The notes under the pieces were generated by a model. That model was not told where the DNA came from, did not search any database, and saw only the letters and a list, made by a program, of their open reading frames with translations. Position numbers and translations under genes: made by a program. From the NCBI GenBank assembly GCA_949317995.1, contig OX439050.1, positions 19,918,061-19,982,060 on the forward strand: DNA of 64,000 bases. The letters run 5' to 3'. Source of the DNA: Acholoe squamosa (taxonomy: Eukaryota > Annelida > Polychaeta > Phyllodocida > Polynoidae). Numbering within the stretch: the first letter of the stretch is position 1; the number at the start of each line of letters is the position of its first letter. Below, piece by piece: positions 1 to 11,233 of this stretch.

Positions 1-85
1 TGAGGCTGAGGAGACTGATAGTACACCAGGTGTCAAGAACCGGCAGAAGAACACAGAGGGGAAACCCGATATCAGTCAAGAGGAA

Positions 86-3000
86 GTGGCCAATGAGTTG
101 GCCAGGGTGGGGTGTGCCCAGCTTCCCCCGGGTCATCCTTGTCTCGAATTTTTGAAGGGATGTGGATTTGACCTCGGCGCTAAGACAGAACTTGCCAAGT
201 ACGCAAGTAGTCCTACCTACTTGAAAGGTAGGAGGTGGTATGCAGTTGTATCTGTGAGTGGTAGGTCTGCTGAGTTTCTTGTCGATACGGGTGCTAGCCA
301 CTCCTGTATTGCTAAGAGATTCTACGATCTTTTGCCTACGAATCATGAAACTTTCACAACGGAAGGAAATGCTCGTACAGCCGACGGTAGCATGATACAA
401 ACGTTCGGTAGAACATGTATGAGGTTCAGTCTACAGGAGGATAAGGACTTCATCCTTACTCCTACTGTGGCGAACATTGCGGATGATGGTATACTTGGTC
501 TGGATTTTGTTGCATTATATGGAGCAAGGTTAGATTCCCAGAGGGGAATATTGGAAGTGAGAGACCCGTATCATCTCGAAGTACAATGCGTACTTAGGCA
601 AGTGAGCAGTGTAGCCAGTGTAGCCCAGACTGTTAAGATACCACCAGACACAGCCTGTAATGTCTTATGTCGAGCGGACAGAAAGTTTTTAGGAAAAACT
701 GGAGTTGTAGAGCCAGATATGGCAATGTTGTCAAGTATCGGATTGGAATCCGCCGACGTTCTAGTAGCTAATGCTGCCTGGACAGTGGTTCCTATATCCA
801 ATACCGGTACGTACGTACAGAAGGATATGATCCTCGGGTCGGTTATCCTCTCTGAACTGGTAGAAGGCTGTGAACATGTTTTGGCTCCCGGAGTCCCTTC
901 CTCACCCGAAAGGAACCTGGAACTAGATACTCTAGTAGCCGAAAGCCATGTTGAAAATGATGAACAACGTGAAGCTCTAACTGACTTGTTATATAAGTAC
1001 CGTAAAGCTTTTGCAGCACCGAGTGAACAATTGGGGCGTACCGATAAGGTACTGCATACGATTGACACTGGTGAGAATGAACCTTTTAAGATTCCTTATA
1101 GAAGACTCCCACTAGCCAAAAAGAGGATAGCTGAGGAGGAGATAGCTAAAATGCTTGAACAGGATGTAATAATTCCATCAACCAGTCCTTGGTCTAGCCC
1201 TGTGTGCATGGTGACTAAGAAAGATGGTACCATCCGTTTTTGCATAGATTACCGGAAATTGAATGGTATGACCAAGAAGAATTCATATCCCTTACCACGG
1301 ATTGATGAGACTATAGACTCCCTTGGAGGTAAGCAATGGTATTGCTCTCTGGCAAGTGGGTATGCATCCGAAAGACATGGAAAAGACGGCCTTTTCCAGT
1401 CATATTGGGTTATTCCAATATAATGTGATGCCGTTTGGATTGTGCAATGCACCGGCGACATTTGAAGCCATGATGGAAACTTTATTAAGTGACCTATTAT
1501 GGAAGAAATGTCTCGTCTATCTAGATGATGTGATAGTCTTTGGGAAGACATACGAGGAATGCTTGGAAAATTTAGGTATGGTTCTGGGAAGGATCATAGC
1601 TAATGGATTGAAGCTGAAGCCCAAGAAATGCGATCTTTTTAAAAGATCTATTAATTACTTGGGACGAATAATCTCGAATGAAGGGATTAAAGCCGATCCG
1701 GAGAAACTGGATGCTGTGTCAAATTAGCAGGCACCCACGAATGCGAAAGAAGTTAGATCCTTTCTTGGATTCTGTTCCTATTACCGGGACTTTATCCCAG
1801 GATATTCAAGGGTCGCCTTTCCTATCCAGAGTTTGTCCCACTGGACACCTGGAGTGAGAAAGGAACGATTTCCTTGGGGATCCGAGCAAGACGAGGCCTT
1901 TATGAAAATAAAGGATTTGTTTGCAAGTACACCTGTGTTGAAGTACCCTACGGAGAATGATCATTTCATTCTAGATACTGATGCTAGTAACGAAAGCATA
2001 GGAGCCACGCTTTCTCAGGTCCAGGATGGGGTTGAAGTTCCTATAGCCTTTGCTAGCAACACGTTGAGTAAATCTCAAAGAAACTATTGTACCACTAAAC
2101 GTGAGTTGTTGGCTGTGGTGGTCTATACGAAGAAGTTCAAGCACTTTTTGTGGGGAAGTAATTTCACTCTATGGACTGATCATTCTTCTCTCAGATGGTT
2201 ATTGAACTTCAAGGATGCAGAGGGGATGATAGGTCGCTGGTTGGCGCACCTATCCGAATTCGGTCTAAATCACAGCCAGATTGAACACCGAGCCAGGGCA
2301 AAACATTTGAATGCAGATGCTTTGTCTAGAATCCCAGTGAGGAAATGTGCAAACGCTGAGTGCACTGATTGTGGAGCACACAATGCTGTGTTGGCAGGGG
2401 TTCGAGTACCTTTTAAAACCCAACGGAACATGTTTTGAATGGGTCCTTGGAGACCATCCAACAGTTCCAGGAGTCTGATGCAGTCACATCACGTTTGATT
2501 AAGTTTCTTAATCAGGGTATCTGTCCTCCAAGACCCGAAGTGTCATTGGAGAACAGGGAGATGAGACGATTCCTAGCTCAATGGGCCGAGCTGGAAGTCC
2601 GGGATGGTATTCTATTTCGATGGAAGAACTATTCTAATAGGAAGAAAACCTTGCAAGTTGTCATACCTAGTGCTATGCGACGAGATATTATGTATTTCTG
2701 TCACGGGCATAGAACTAGTGGACACTTTGGAAAGAAACGGTCTCTAGAACATCTATCCAGACGATACTATTGGCCTGGCATGAGTACAGATCTCACCCGA
2801 TGGGTAGAGACCTGTCCCGAATGCTGTAAGAACAAACCAGGACCCGGGTTAGGCAAACTGCCATTATCCCAGGAACTGTTTGGGGTAAGGTTTGCTAGGG
2901 TAGCTGTTGACATTATTAGTGGGATTCCTCCCACTCCTAGTGGCAACACGTGTATGATGGTCGTGTCAGATTATTATACCAAGTACACCCGAGTGTTTCC

Positions 3001-3668
3001 TTTACCGGATCATAAGGCTGTTACTTGAGTCTAGTCTGTGGCAAGAGTCTAGTCTGTGGCAAGAGATGTGTAATTGTCTGGCAATTTGCAAGACAAGAAC
3101 TAATCCGCAGAGTGATGGACAAGTGGAGAGGTTCAATAGGACTCTGATCCAAGTATTGAAGTCTCTAGTAAATGAGCAAATGGATGATTGGGATGAACAG
3201 TGTGAATTCGTGGTACATGCTTATAATGGCACTGTACACTCGAGCACAAACTGTTCTCCTAATCTCCTCGTTTTTGGAGAGGATTTGATTATGCCAGCAG
3301 ATTTAGTGTTTGGTGTAATAAGAATGAATCCGGAAACCCCTTGCCAGGTGATATTTGTAGAATCTCTAAGAGATAATTTCAAACAAGCCTATGAGAGGGT
3401 TAGAGATGAGTTGCAGAAAACTGCACATTGGCAGAAAGTTGGCTATGACACAGGTCTAAAAGCTATATTTTTTAATCTAGGGGATAGAGTGTTGCGTCTA
3501 CACCAACCTCTGGCCAACCTGAAATTAGCCAGCAATTGGGATGGACCTTTCACTATAACTCAGGTTATTAGTGATTGCACGGTGATTATTAAATCACAGC
3601 TTGGTAAATGTTACAAGTCGAATGTAACGAGGCTACGCCCATGGAGGGCGATGGTCTATTGGAAGTAA
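86..3668 (+). pseudogene. pol: Gypsy pol polyprotein (protease-RT-RNase H-integrase), broken
   Basis: The protease active site VDTGAS lies near base 283. The RT begins around 1030 with a fingers motif near [12 protein letters not shown], and the palm has the YLDDV catalytic box near 1519. RNase H (1950-2330) shows LDTDAS, the TKRELLA glutamate and TDHSSLRW. The integrase has an HHCC zinc finger (about 2700-2830), then the first core aspartate in VAVDII and the glutamate in QVERFNRTL. Damage: a small deletion around 1345-1360 shifts frame at the RT motif before WQVGM; a TAG at 1725-1727 replaces what is normally Trp; near 3025-3065 a TGA and an 18-bp tandem duplication mark a deletion that removed the second catalytic aspartate of integrase. 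The reading frame is otherwise well kept, so decay is fairly recent. Family assignment is firm; clade is not determined. Confidence 0.9.
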
Positions 3669-3955
3669 TGGAACAAAGTCGTGTTAAGCAACTCAAAGTG
3701 GTACCGACCCGAAAGCGAGGACCCGGGCGGCCACGGAAGGTTGTAGACCCGAAGAGGGTGGTGCCCCCTGTCGTAACATCCGGAAAACAGGGGAAAATAC
3801 AAAAAGTCTCAGCAGGTGCAGGTAAAAATAAGAGGAAAGGTCCTTCTAAGGCTAAGAAGACCTTGGAAAAGACTCTTATGGATACCAGGTCAATAAAAGA
3901 GGCCTCAAAACCTCTTAGACGCAGTCCAAGGTTGCTAAAGACTGCCGTAACCTAG
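3608..3955 (+). CDS. Basic tail with AT-hook after gypsy integrase
   Basis: This frame overlaps the end of the integrase frame (which ends at 3668 after the usual RLRPW motif) and runs on for about 95 codons. It is strongly basic, contains an AT-hook core (KRGPGRPRK, near 3708-3735), and ends with SKPLRRSPRLLK. AT-hooks bind the minor groove of AT-rich DNA, so the tail may help tether the integration complex to chromatin, as chromodomains do in chromoviruses; that role is inference. Whether it is expressed by frameshift or was joined to integrase before a frameshift mutation cannot be decided here. Confidence 0.5.
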   Translation: MLQVECNEATPMEGDGLLEVMEQSRVKQLKVVPTRKRGPGRPRKVVDPKRVVPPVVTSGKQGKIQKVSAGAGKNKRKGPSKAKKTLEKTLMDTRSIKEASKPLRRSPRLLKTAVT

Positions 3956-4598
3956 CCTGTTAACACAACGAGTGTGTTGTCCTGTACTGTGTACTGTTAT
4001 ATGTTGTAACCTTGTTCAATGTATATTTGAGCCGGTCATGAGTTTCTGGAAAAGGACCTATGACAATGTACCTATGGTTTTGGACCGATAATCCGGTGGA
4101 TATGCTTCTGCTATCCATAAACTCCATAATACCTAGCGAGTTGTCATGGTTGATACCTGAGTACAGACAGACGACCGATCGGGTATTGTATTGTTTTTAT
4201 GTAGGGGCGCGTGACCTAATTAAGGGCACGCGGGAAAGTTATTGACCCATTTTCGAATGGTCACGTGAGGCGCCGGTTTGATCATGCGCAGCGATTCAAG
4301 TTCGAGTATCCCGCCATATTGTCTTATTCCTGCGAAGGAAGAAGACGTGGCCGAGGGTGGTCTTACTCTATTTGGAGTTTGATGTGACAGCCGTGTTTCG
4401 AGGTGTGCCCTCGTTAAAAGGCACCCGCCTTTCACTGGGTAAGCAGTCTTAACTGCTTATCCGGTGGATTGGGATATTTAAATCCTGGAACAGCCACTTC
4501 TGTCGATGGCAGAAGCTGTCCGCCTTGGCGGTGGTGCCGGTGCAAGCACCCCGCCGTAGTATGGAAGTGGTTCTCCCAAGAGTCCCACTTATACATAC
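3956..4598 (+). repeat. Putative LTR and leader region of element A
   Basis: There is no ORF of note. The interval lies between the pol tail and the B insertion, where gag of the same family resumes at 11234. A purine run (GGAAAAGGA, about 4047) could be the polypurine tract, TATTTAAA near 4474 a core promoter, and TGGTTCTCCCAAGAG near 4569 a primer binding site. I see no second copy of this sequence in the window, so the LTR boundaries cannot be proven. Confidence 0.5.
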
Positions 4599-5272
4599 TG
4601 TCAATGGACCATTCTGGGTATTATTATTATTTTTCATATTTACTAAATTCTTCGCCATATAAAGCCTAAGCTCTGCCCATGATCCACACTCAATAATCTC
4701 CTGTATTCCTCAATAGGAACCAGGATCCTTTAGTCATCACAAACACACTTCCTCTATTAGACTCTGTGACATAAGGAACAAGGATGTAATAACATTCCAA
4801 CCTTATCTACTCAGTCCAACTGGAGGAAGTGCGATCCACCTGTGGTGCCATATTTGGAATGAGAGGATATTTCACAATCTCCTCTCAATCCTCATTAATA
4901 TAATCTACCCACAGGTGGCACTCTCTCCTTATGACATGTGTCACTATTCTATTGAGCCACATGTACAGAACATTTCACAACACTGTGAGCTGCTCAGGCC
5001 CTCAGTATATAAAGTAGCTTGAGCAGCTCCCAATCTATCTATTCTAAGCTATCTATTCTAAGATCATCTCTCCCAACTTACACCTTACACCTATACCTAG
5101 AACCTACGACAGGTTGAGCTATAGGATCGGAGGCAGAGCTTAGATCTTGGCAAGTGTTATCATTGTTACCACCTTTATGAAACACTCATGTCAGCTATGC
5201 AATAAAAGGATCAACTGAACTTCCCTGGATTCCGTTTACATTCACTTCACCACATGTAACCGTCCGTTGACA
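4599..5272 (+). repeat. Left (5') LTR of element B
   Basis: It is a 674-bp direct repeat of 10523-11196 with TG...CA ends. TATATAAA at 5006-5013 is a plausible core promoter and AATAAA at 5201-5206 a plausible polyadenylation signal, which puts R and U5 in the last 250 bases. Confidence 0.92.
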
Positions 5273-5275
5273 CGA

Positions 5276-5289
5276 TGGTGGATGAACCC
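5276..5289 (+). other. Primer binding site of element B
   Basis: Three bases after the left LTR comes TGGTGGATGAACCC, which begins TGG as expected for pairing with a tRNA 3' CCA end. Element C has a very similar TGGTGGAAAACCC just after its LTR. The tRNA is not identified. Confidence 0.5.
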
Positions 5290-5324
5290 TCCAAGAATAT
5301 CCCACTACCAACCTCTCATTAAAC

Positions 5325-5582
5325 ATGAGCAATAGTGAGACATCACCTAAGGAGCCAGTTTCAGAACAACGCACCTTTACATCACCTGGGCTAGACGCGT
5401 CCAACCAACCCACAAGTGATACTACACATCACGTCCAGAGGCAAACTTCATCACCTGACGCCTTCAAAATGACCCAGCTATACCCACCCGACACCCCAAG
5501 GAACACCACCCCTGGTAGGAGCTATACAGCGCCACGATCTGACACTTACAGCGACAGCCCCAGGAGCAGCCGCAATGATTAG
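5325..5582 (+). pseudogene. Start of gag-like protein, element B fragment
   Basis: It starts with ATG at 5325, 53 bases after the left LTR. The first residues (MSNSETSPKEP) match the start of the element C leader protein (MDNSETLPKEP), which shows that B and C belong to the same family. The protein is rich in Ser, Thr and Pro with no known domain, and stops after 85 codons. In C the equivalent ORF is 331 codons, so this is a truncated remnant. Confidence 0.7.
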
Positions 5583-5699
5583 GATTCAGGGAACGGAACT
5601 ACAGCACCTATAGTCACCGCCCCCCACCCTACAAGACCCGACCACACGACCGCCCACCACTACTCGAGAAGTTAACTCTCAATTGACTCTCACACCTCC

Positions 5700-5911
5700 A
5701 GGACTCTTGCACTGACGACGAGGAGCACAGCCAGGATACCTCGATTCTGGAGCCTAAAAGCAAGTCTGGTCAATATGGACAGCAAGGTAGGGCCATTTTC
5801 GTTGATACAGAATTGACTAAGAGTGCAGTATCTGTTAACATGGACAACCACTTGTATAGAGCTCTCGTTGATTCTGGCGCCTCCTTGTTTTTATTGACCA
5901 GAGATGGTTGA
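5700..5911 (+). pseudogene. Gag end and aspartic protease start, element B fragment
   Basis: Reading from about 5700, this frame matches the end of C gag and the start of its protease: the shared block around YGQQG and TELT, then YRALVDSGASL with the catalytic DSGA at about 5870-5882. It ends at TGA near 5911, shortly after the active site. Where C has a TAA stop after TELT, B reads through with AAG. All of the central gag and everything downstream of the protease start has been replaced by unrelated DNA. Confidence 0.75.
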
Positions 5912-8900
5912 TAGAATAGCAAGCATACATTTTGAAATATGTTAGGAACCTTAGACTCACAGTGTTACTGGCTGATTAAACCCTTTTCCTCCAAAAACAT
6001 CCTACAATGTCTATAGTCAGAGTATAGGCATTGCCCCCCCCCCGCCCCCACCGCAGCCCTACACCCCATTCTATTATTCCTAACAAACCCACCCATGGTA
6101 ACCTTTTTACCACCCTTAAAACAGACACACATAGAACCACTTAGACACTATAGGCATATTTTCTTCGTGTAATAGATGTTCCCTCTCCATTTCCCATATA
6201 TTATTTCAATGGAGAGTACTCACTAGAACCACCAAATCCACCTTTTTTTTATGTTTTTCCACAAAATTCCAATTATTCCCTCCAACACATCAAAACCTTA
6301 GTACTACAACTAAGTGGGTGACATTGCCAAAAATTTTATTTAATTATGTGAAGGCTCAGGCAGCCGTAAACTGGATGATCTGGTTGGCATGCCACATAAA
6401 TTACCCACGGTCACAGCGTATGCTCGGTTTGTGTCCCATTTAATTGGGGCATGCATGCGCCGGTTTGTTACAAGCTCAGGGCTCCTCTATACCCTAAGGT
6501 ATTACCAAATGACGACCTACTGTAGGAGAGCAGTTCTCTTGCATCCTGATCCGTGTTTATACCTCTGTTTACCATTGGTACTGGAATCTTTGGTGAGACA
6601 CTTAATCAAATAATAACTCAGCACAGTTCCCTGCTGTGTTATCACAACAGGAACAAGTGCACCCCTGGTGAGCTGACTAATCTCAGCACCACAGCCATTA
6701 CTCCCCTCTTAATTATATTCAATATTTAGATCATCCAATGATCATCCGTACCGTGCGCAAGGTACCCCTCCTCAATTTGCATATCACAGACGTGTCATAT
6801 GCAAAACAACCAATAGCTAGGCCTCGTGCCATATATATGGGTGAGACATACCTCATCGGGAGACATGTAATGAGGAATTAGCCAACCTCATGAAGTGCTT
6901 ATAAGCCTCACCCTACCCCCATCTTTCCCACTTCCCAAACAATATACCAAACTTACCAAACCCAGTCACCATATGGAGCATGTATCCGGAGACCACAGGG
7001 CCAAATGCCGAGGCTGCCATGCAACCAGCCCAGGTAGGTTTTTGTCTTATGTGTCCATTAGTAGCGTCATCAATCGTTCTAGCATGACAATGATGGATTA
7101 TGCCATCATGTGACCCAGATACCCATTACATGCCAATGGTAGTGTGCGCCCAGAGTGCTTTGTAAAATGTGATAGTTGAATTCGCAGTCCACTTCATGCC
7201 TTTCTACGACGACCTGACCACTTTAGATCTTACTTATCAACCTTTTGGCAACACCCCACCCACCCCACCCACCCCACACACAACCCATCCTACCTCAGAT
7301 TACCCATTTATTTAATACTAATTTTCAAGCCTTAAGGCACCAAAGTCATATGGACTCAATCCAGGGTGGACCATCCATAGCCTTCTAGGCCCACATGGCA
7401 AATAGGAGCAAGGCCATGGATCTGTTTGGCAAGCTGTTCACTGTTATAAAGCCAAACGCCCCCACCACTGTATTGAACCATCTCAGCTCACTAGTCACTA
7501 AACCTCTTTCAAAAAGTCAGGGTAAAAATACATCAATTACTAGCCATAGATTAACCTAACAAGCTAGTCTATTTTAGAAATTATGCCTACCAGTGTCCTA
7601 TTAGCAACACACCCCAAACAACAGACCCCCCGAAATTTTGTATAAAACTTCTCATTTTTCCAACCCAAAATTCCCAAAATTCACCGTGCCCCACACCCTA
7701 CCTTTTTCTCTCACACAAACCAAGTCCCCCCCACTCAACCACCCAAGCCCTATTCCCCCCCCCCCCAAATCAAAATTCGTATGAGTCACTATTGCAGTAG
7801 AGTACATGTGCAATGGCAAAATCAAAACAAACCGTTTTGTCAGTATACCCGTAACCATAACAATGGGGGAATCACCCGCTCTATTCATAGAACAGGTGTC
7901 CCCACGCTGTAATAGTGAATGCCCGGCGAGTTTAGCCACGGCATCGTCCCCCGATCCAGGAGAGCATACCAGATAGAAGGCTCGGGCCCAAACGGCGGCA
8001 AGCATATAGGGCTCTGCTAAACCCCAGGAAGCCCAGTGTCCCAACTATCTATATATGTTTCAACTCAACCTGGCTGAGAGGGCCACATACATAGTCTATG
8101 GTAGGTAAAATTTCGACTCACCATTCCAACATGGCCGGCTTCGGTTCATGATGGAAACTACCATCCCACCTCACTAACTACCGGCCACCCCCACAATCAT
8201 ATAACTTAGGACCGTCCCAAGGTTATACCCAAATGTCAGTAGCGTTTGGAAGATACCATCACACTTATGTGGGGATGGCAGGTAGCCCTCACACATACGC
8301 CGCAAAGACGCTTATGTGGGGATCGCCCCCCCCCCCATCTAGCCTACCCTTCACCCCCCCCCCTCCCCCCCCGCCCCACACTGAACCCCCAGCCTCCGCA
8401 AGACGCCCAAAACACACCCATACACAGCCATCATCAACCACACTAAGCTAAACAACATCATAGCTAAGCCTAACTAACACAATAGATTGGCCTAAACTAA
8501 TGTTCATCAATATTGGCACCGGCTGCAGCGTCTGGCCCGATCGATGTAATCAGCCAGGCAACTTTCGCGCTATACGAGGCAGCCCAGCGCCATCTTGGTT
8601 TCGTTTTAATTACCGAAACCGACGGACGTCACGGCCGTCACCATGACTACCATCGGTCATGTGACACCTGCACGTGGCATCCCGACAACAACAACAACAT
8701 TAGCACATGTCCCATTTGACTTGTTCAGATCAAACTTACCTTAATAGGCATTAATCATCCCGCCAAGAGGGATGATGATCCACTGGATCTGTGTGATGCT
8801 GAAATACAATCCAAGAAGTGGATTAGACCAAAATGCCCCACGTCTCGACCCTCAAAATTATCAAAAATTCACCCTTTTTTGTAAATCAAAAATACTTACA

Positions 8901-10522
8901 ATCCACCCGACATAGTGATGGTTATATGCAGGATTGTGCCGTTGGCCATGACGAGCTCGACCTCGTATACCTCCATCTCTAGTTATGTAACATTATGACA
9001 TCACGCACCCCCCTTTTATAGCAGCCCGGATGTAAATTTTTGCGACACAGGAAAGAAAATGTTTTTTTCTCGCCCCCCCCCATTTCGGCCCAAAAATTTA
9101 AATTTCCCTCCAATCAACATCAACAGAGTTCCCTTTTTAGGATATTTGAGACAGGTAGGAGTCGACCTGAGCAGGTCATACCCATATTAATCCCCATAAC
9201 TTATCTGATTTTTCGCCATTACAGTGCAGCGCCAGCTCGCTACCATCACCTGGTGGAATTTAGATAAACCAACCATAGCGTCCCTGAATACAGGACCCGC
9301 GCTAAGCCAAATAAATCAATTGAGCTCTGTACTTAGGTTTTGTACGTTGACAAAATGATATTGATCTCACGTCCTTTTTCTGTATTGACCGTGGCCTGTC
9401 TGCAACCCATAACAGACAAACTATAGGTCGATGAATTGTCTCCTCTTCCTGCTGTTTCCTCAACAAGCCTACCACCAACACAGCATCATTTCCTTCAGTG
9501 CCAGAAGCCAAACCCAAGGAGAAAGGACCAGTACCATCAAGTCCAGAAACAACCAACACCAAAACAACATGGCAACTTATAACCCAATAGCTTCCTCGCC
9601 ATGGAATTTTTCAGGCCACAAATGACAATATCACCATAAGGAACATCAGAACCTATTTCCCAGCAGTATACACCCAAATTGACACTTCAAGAAACACAAA
9701 TAGACACTTTTCAAAACGAATTTTTGTATAACCATATTTTAAATCCAAATTGCTGAGACACAATTGTGACATTGACTTATGATTTCTGATGAATTTTATG
9801 AGAGACACACCAAAAATACCCTTCTGGCTTGCCTCTCTAGGTGCTATAAAATTCATCACCTTTACCACTGTTTTTCCAAGCTCAACTATGACATGTATTT
9901 ATGAGTTTTAGTCAAATTAGTTATCCATAATCAACAGGTTGTATACATCCCATTTTTGTATATTTTCATGAAAAATTACCATGTTTCTAGTCAACAGTAA
10001 CACTGAATACCACCTTGACTTATACCTTATACCCGGCTGTGTAGCAGACGCCACACAACTTCAGTTATGAGCCTTGGTAATGTGGAGCCAAAAACTCATC
10101 ACCCTTGTGTTGATTGTTGACCCCACAATACCAAGAATCACCAAACTTGGTTAATTTTCATCTGGATATATTTCATTGCGTATTATTGTATAAAACCAAC
10201 ATGTTATCAAACCAGAAAAATTTTCTTTTTCCCACGATAACGAACCGGTACATACATATTTTAAGCATCGTACATATCCCGGCATTTAAAACCTGTATAT
10301 ATACATTAAGTCACTTGATCCACACAAAAACTTTATTTTTGTAATTCCATAAAAGAACCTTTTTTTATACTGTATATAATGTCAAACCCATCAGGTTTTT
10401 CACAGAACCCAGTATTTGTATCATAATACCCATAATTGTCAATGGACTTGGCAAAGCCTCATCTCTTCTACTTATTTTTCTCCCTTTACACTCGTGCAGA
10501 GACGAGTAGGAATGTGGGGATT
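5912..10522. other. Non-coding interior of element B
   Basis: These 4.6 kb hold no ORF I can relate to any protein family. The longest (7652-8044 on the - strand, 130 codons) has no motif and overlaps pyrimidine-rich DNA. There are several poly-C or poly-G runs (about 6034, 7757, 8326, 8350, 9065). A purine-rich stretch just before the right LTR (GTAGGAATGTGGGGA, 10507-10521) is the likely polypurine tract. The region may be captured foreign DNA or long-decayed coding sequence. Confidence 0.6.
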
Positions 10523-11196
10523 TGTCAATGGACCATTCTGGGTATTATTATTATTTTTCATATTTACTAAATTCTTCGCCATATAAAGCCTAAGCTCTGC
10601 CCATGATCCACACTCAATAATCTCCTGTATTCCTCAATAGGAACCAGGATCCTTTAGTCATCACAAACACACTTCCTCTATTAGACTCTGTGACATAAGG
10701 AACAAGGATGTAATAACATTCCAACCTTATCTACTCAGTCCAACTCGAGGAAGTGCGATCCACCTGTGGTGCCATATTTGGAATGAGAGGATATTTCACA
10801 ATCTCCTCTCAATCCTCATTAACATAATCTACCCACAGGTGGCACTCTCTCCTTATGACATGTGTCACTATTCTATTGAGCCACATGTACAGAACATTTC
10901 ACAACACTGTGAGCTGCTCAGGCCCTCAGTATATAAGGTAGCTTGAGCAGCTCCCAATCTATCTATTCTAAGCTATCTATTCTAAGATCATCTCTCCCAA
11001 CTTACACCTTACACCTATACCTAGAACCTACGACAGGTTGAGCTATAGGATCGGAGGCAGAGCTTAGATCTTGGCGAGTGTTATCATTGTTACCACCTTT
11101 ATGAAACACTCATGTCAGCTATGCAAAAAAAGGATCAACTGAACTTCCCTGGATTCCGTGTACATTCACTTCACCACATGTAACCGTCCGTTGACA
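10523..11196 (+). repeat. Right (3') LTR of element B
   Basis: It is the 674-bp direct copy of 4599-5272. The AATAAA of the left copy is changed here to AAAAAA, and the TATATAAA is TATATAAG. It is followed by ATAC, the second copy of the target duplication. Confidence 0.92.
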
Positions 11197-11233
11197 ATAC
11201 GACGATCAGCAATACGATGCTGATTGTGATAAG

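Larger units (their letters stand above)
1..4598 (+). mobile_element. Ty3/gypsy-like LTR retrotransposon A, pol half and LTR/leader region
   Basis: The stretch carries, in gypsy order, aspartic protease, reverse transcriptase, RNase H, integrase and a basic tail, followed by about 640 bases of non-coding DNA that should be an LTR and leader. The left end lies outside the window. Element B inserted after base 4598, and A sequence resumes at 11197 (shared ATAC) with a gag ORF in the same orientation. The order pol - LTR - gag therefore suggests two copies of A in tandem sharing one LTR, or a recombined copy; this is inference. The coding part is broken by one small deletion, one nonsense codon and one larger integrase deletion, so it cannot be active. 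Confidence 0.85.
4599..11196 (+). mobile_element. LTR retrotransposon B, large non-coding derivative inserted in element A
   Basis: It is bounded by two direct 674-bp LTRs that start TGTCAATGG and end GTTGACA. I count about six differences between them, so they are about 99 percent identical and the insertion is young. The four bases before the left LTR (4595-4598, ATAC) are repeated right after the right LTR (11197-11200). The 5.25-kb interior keeps only fragments of gag and of the protease start, both similar to element C. It has no RT, RNase H or integrase, so the element must have moved with enzymes supplied in trans. This fits the LARD class (large retrotransposon derivative). Strand is inferred from the gag fragment and LTR polarity. 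Confidence 0.88.

Noticed and set aside
7652-8044. 130-codon ORF inside element B
   Set aside because: No motif, poly-C tracts inside, opposite to element orientation.
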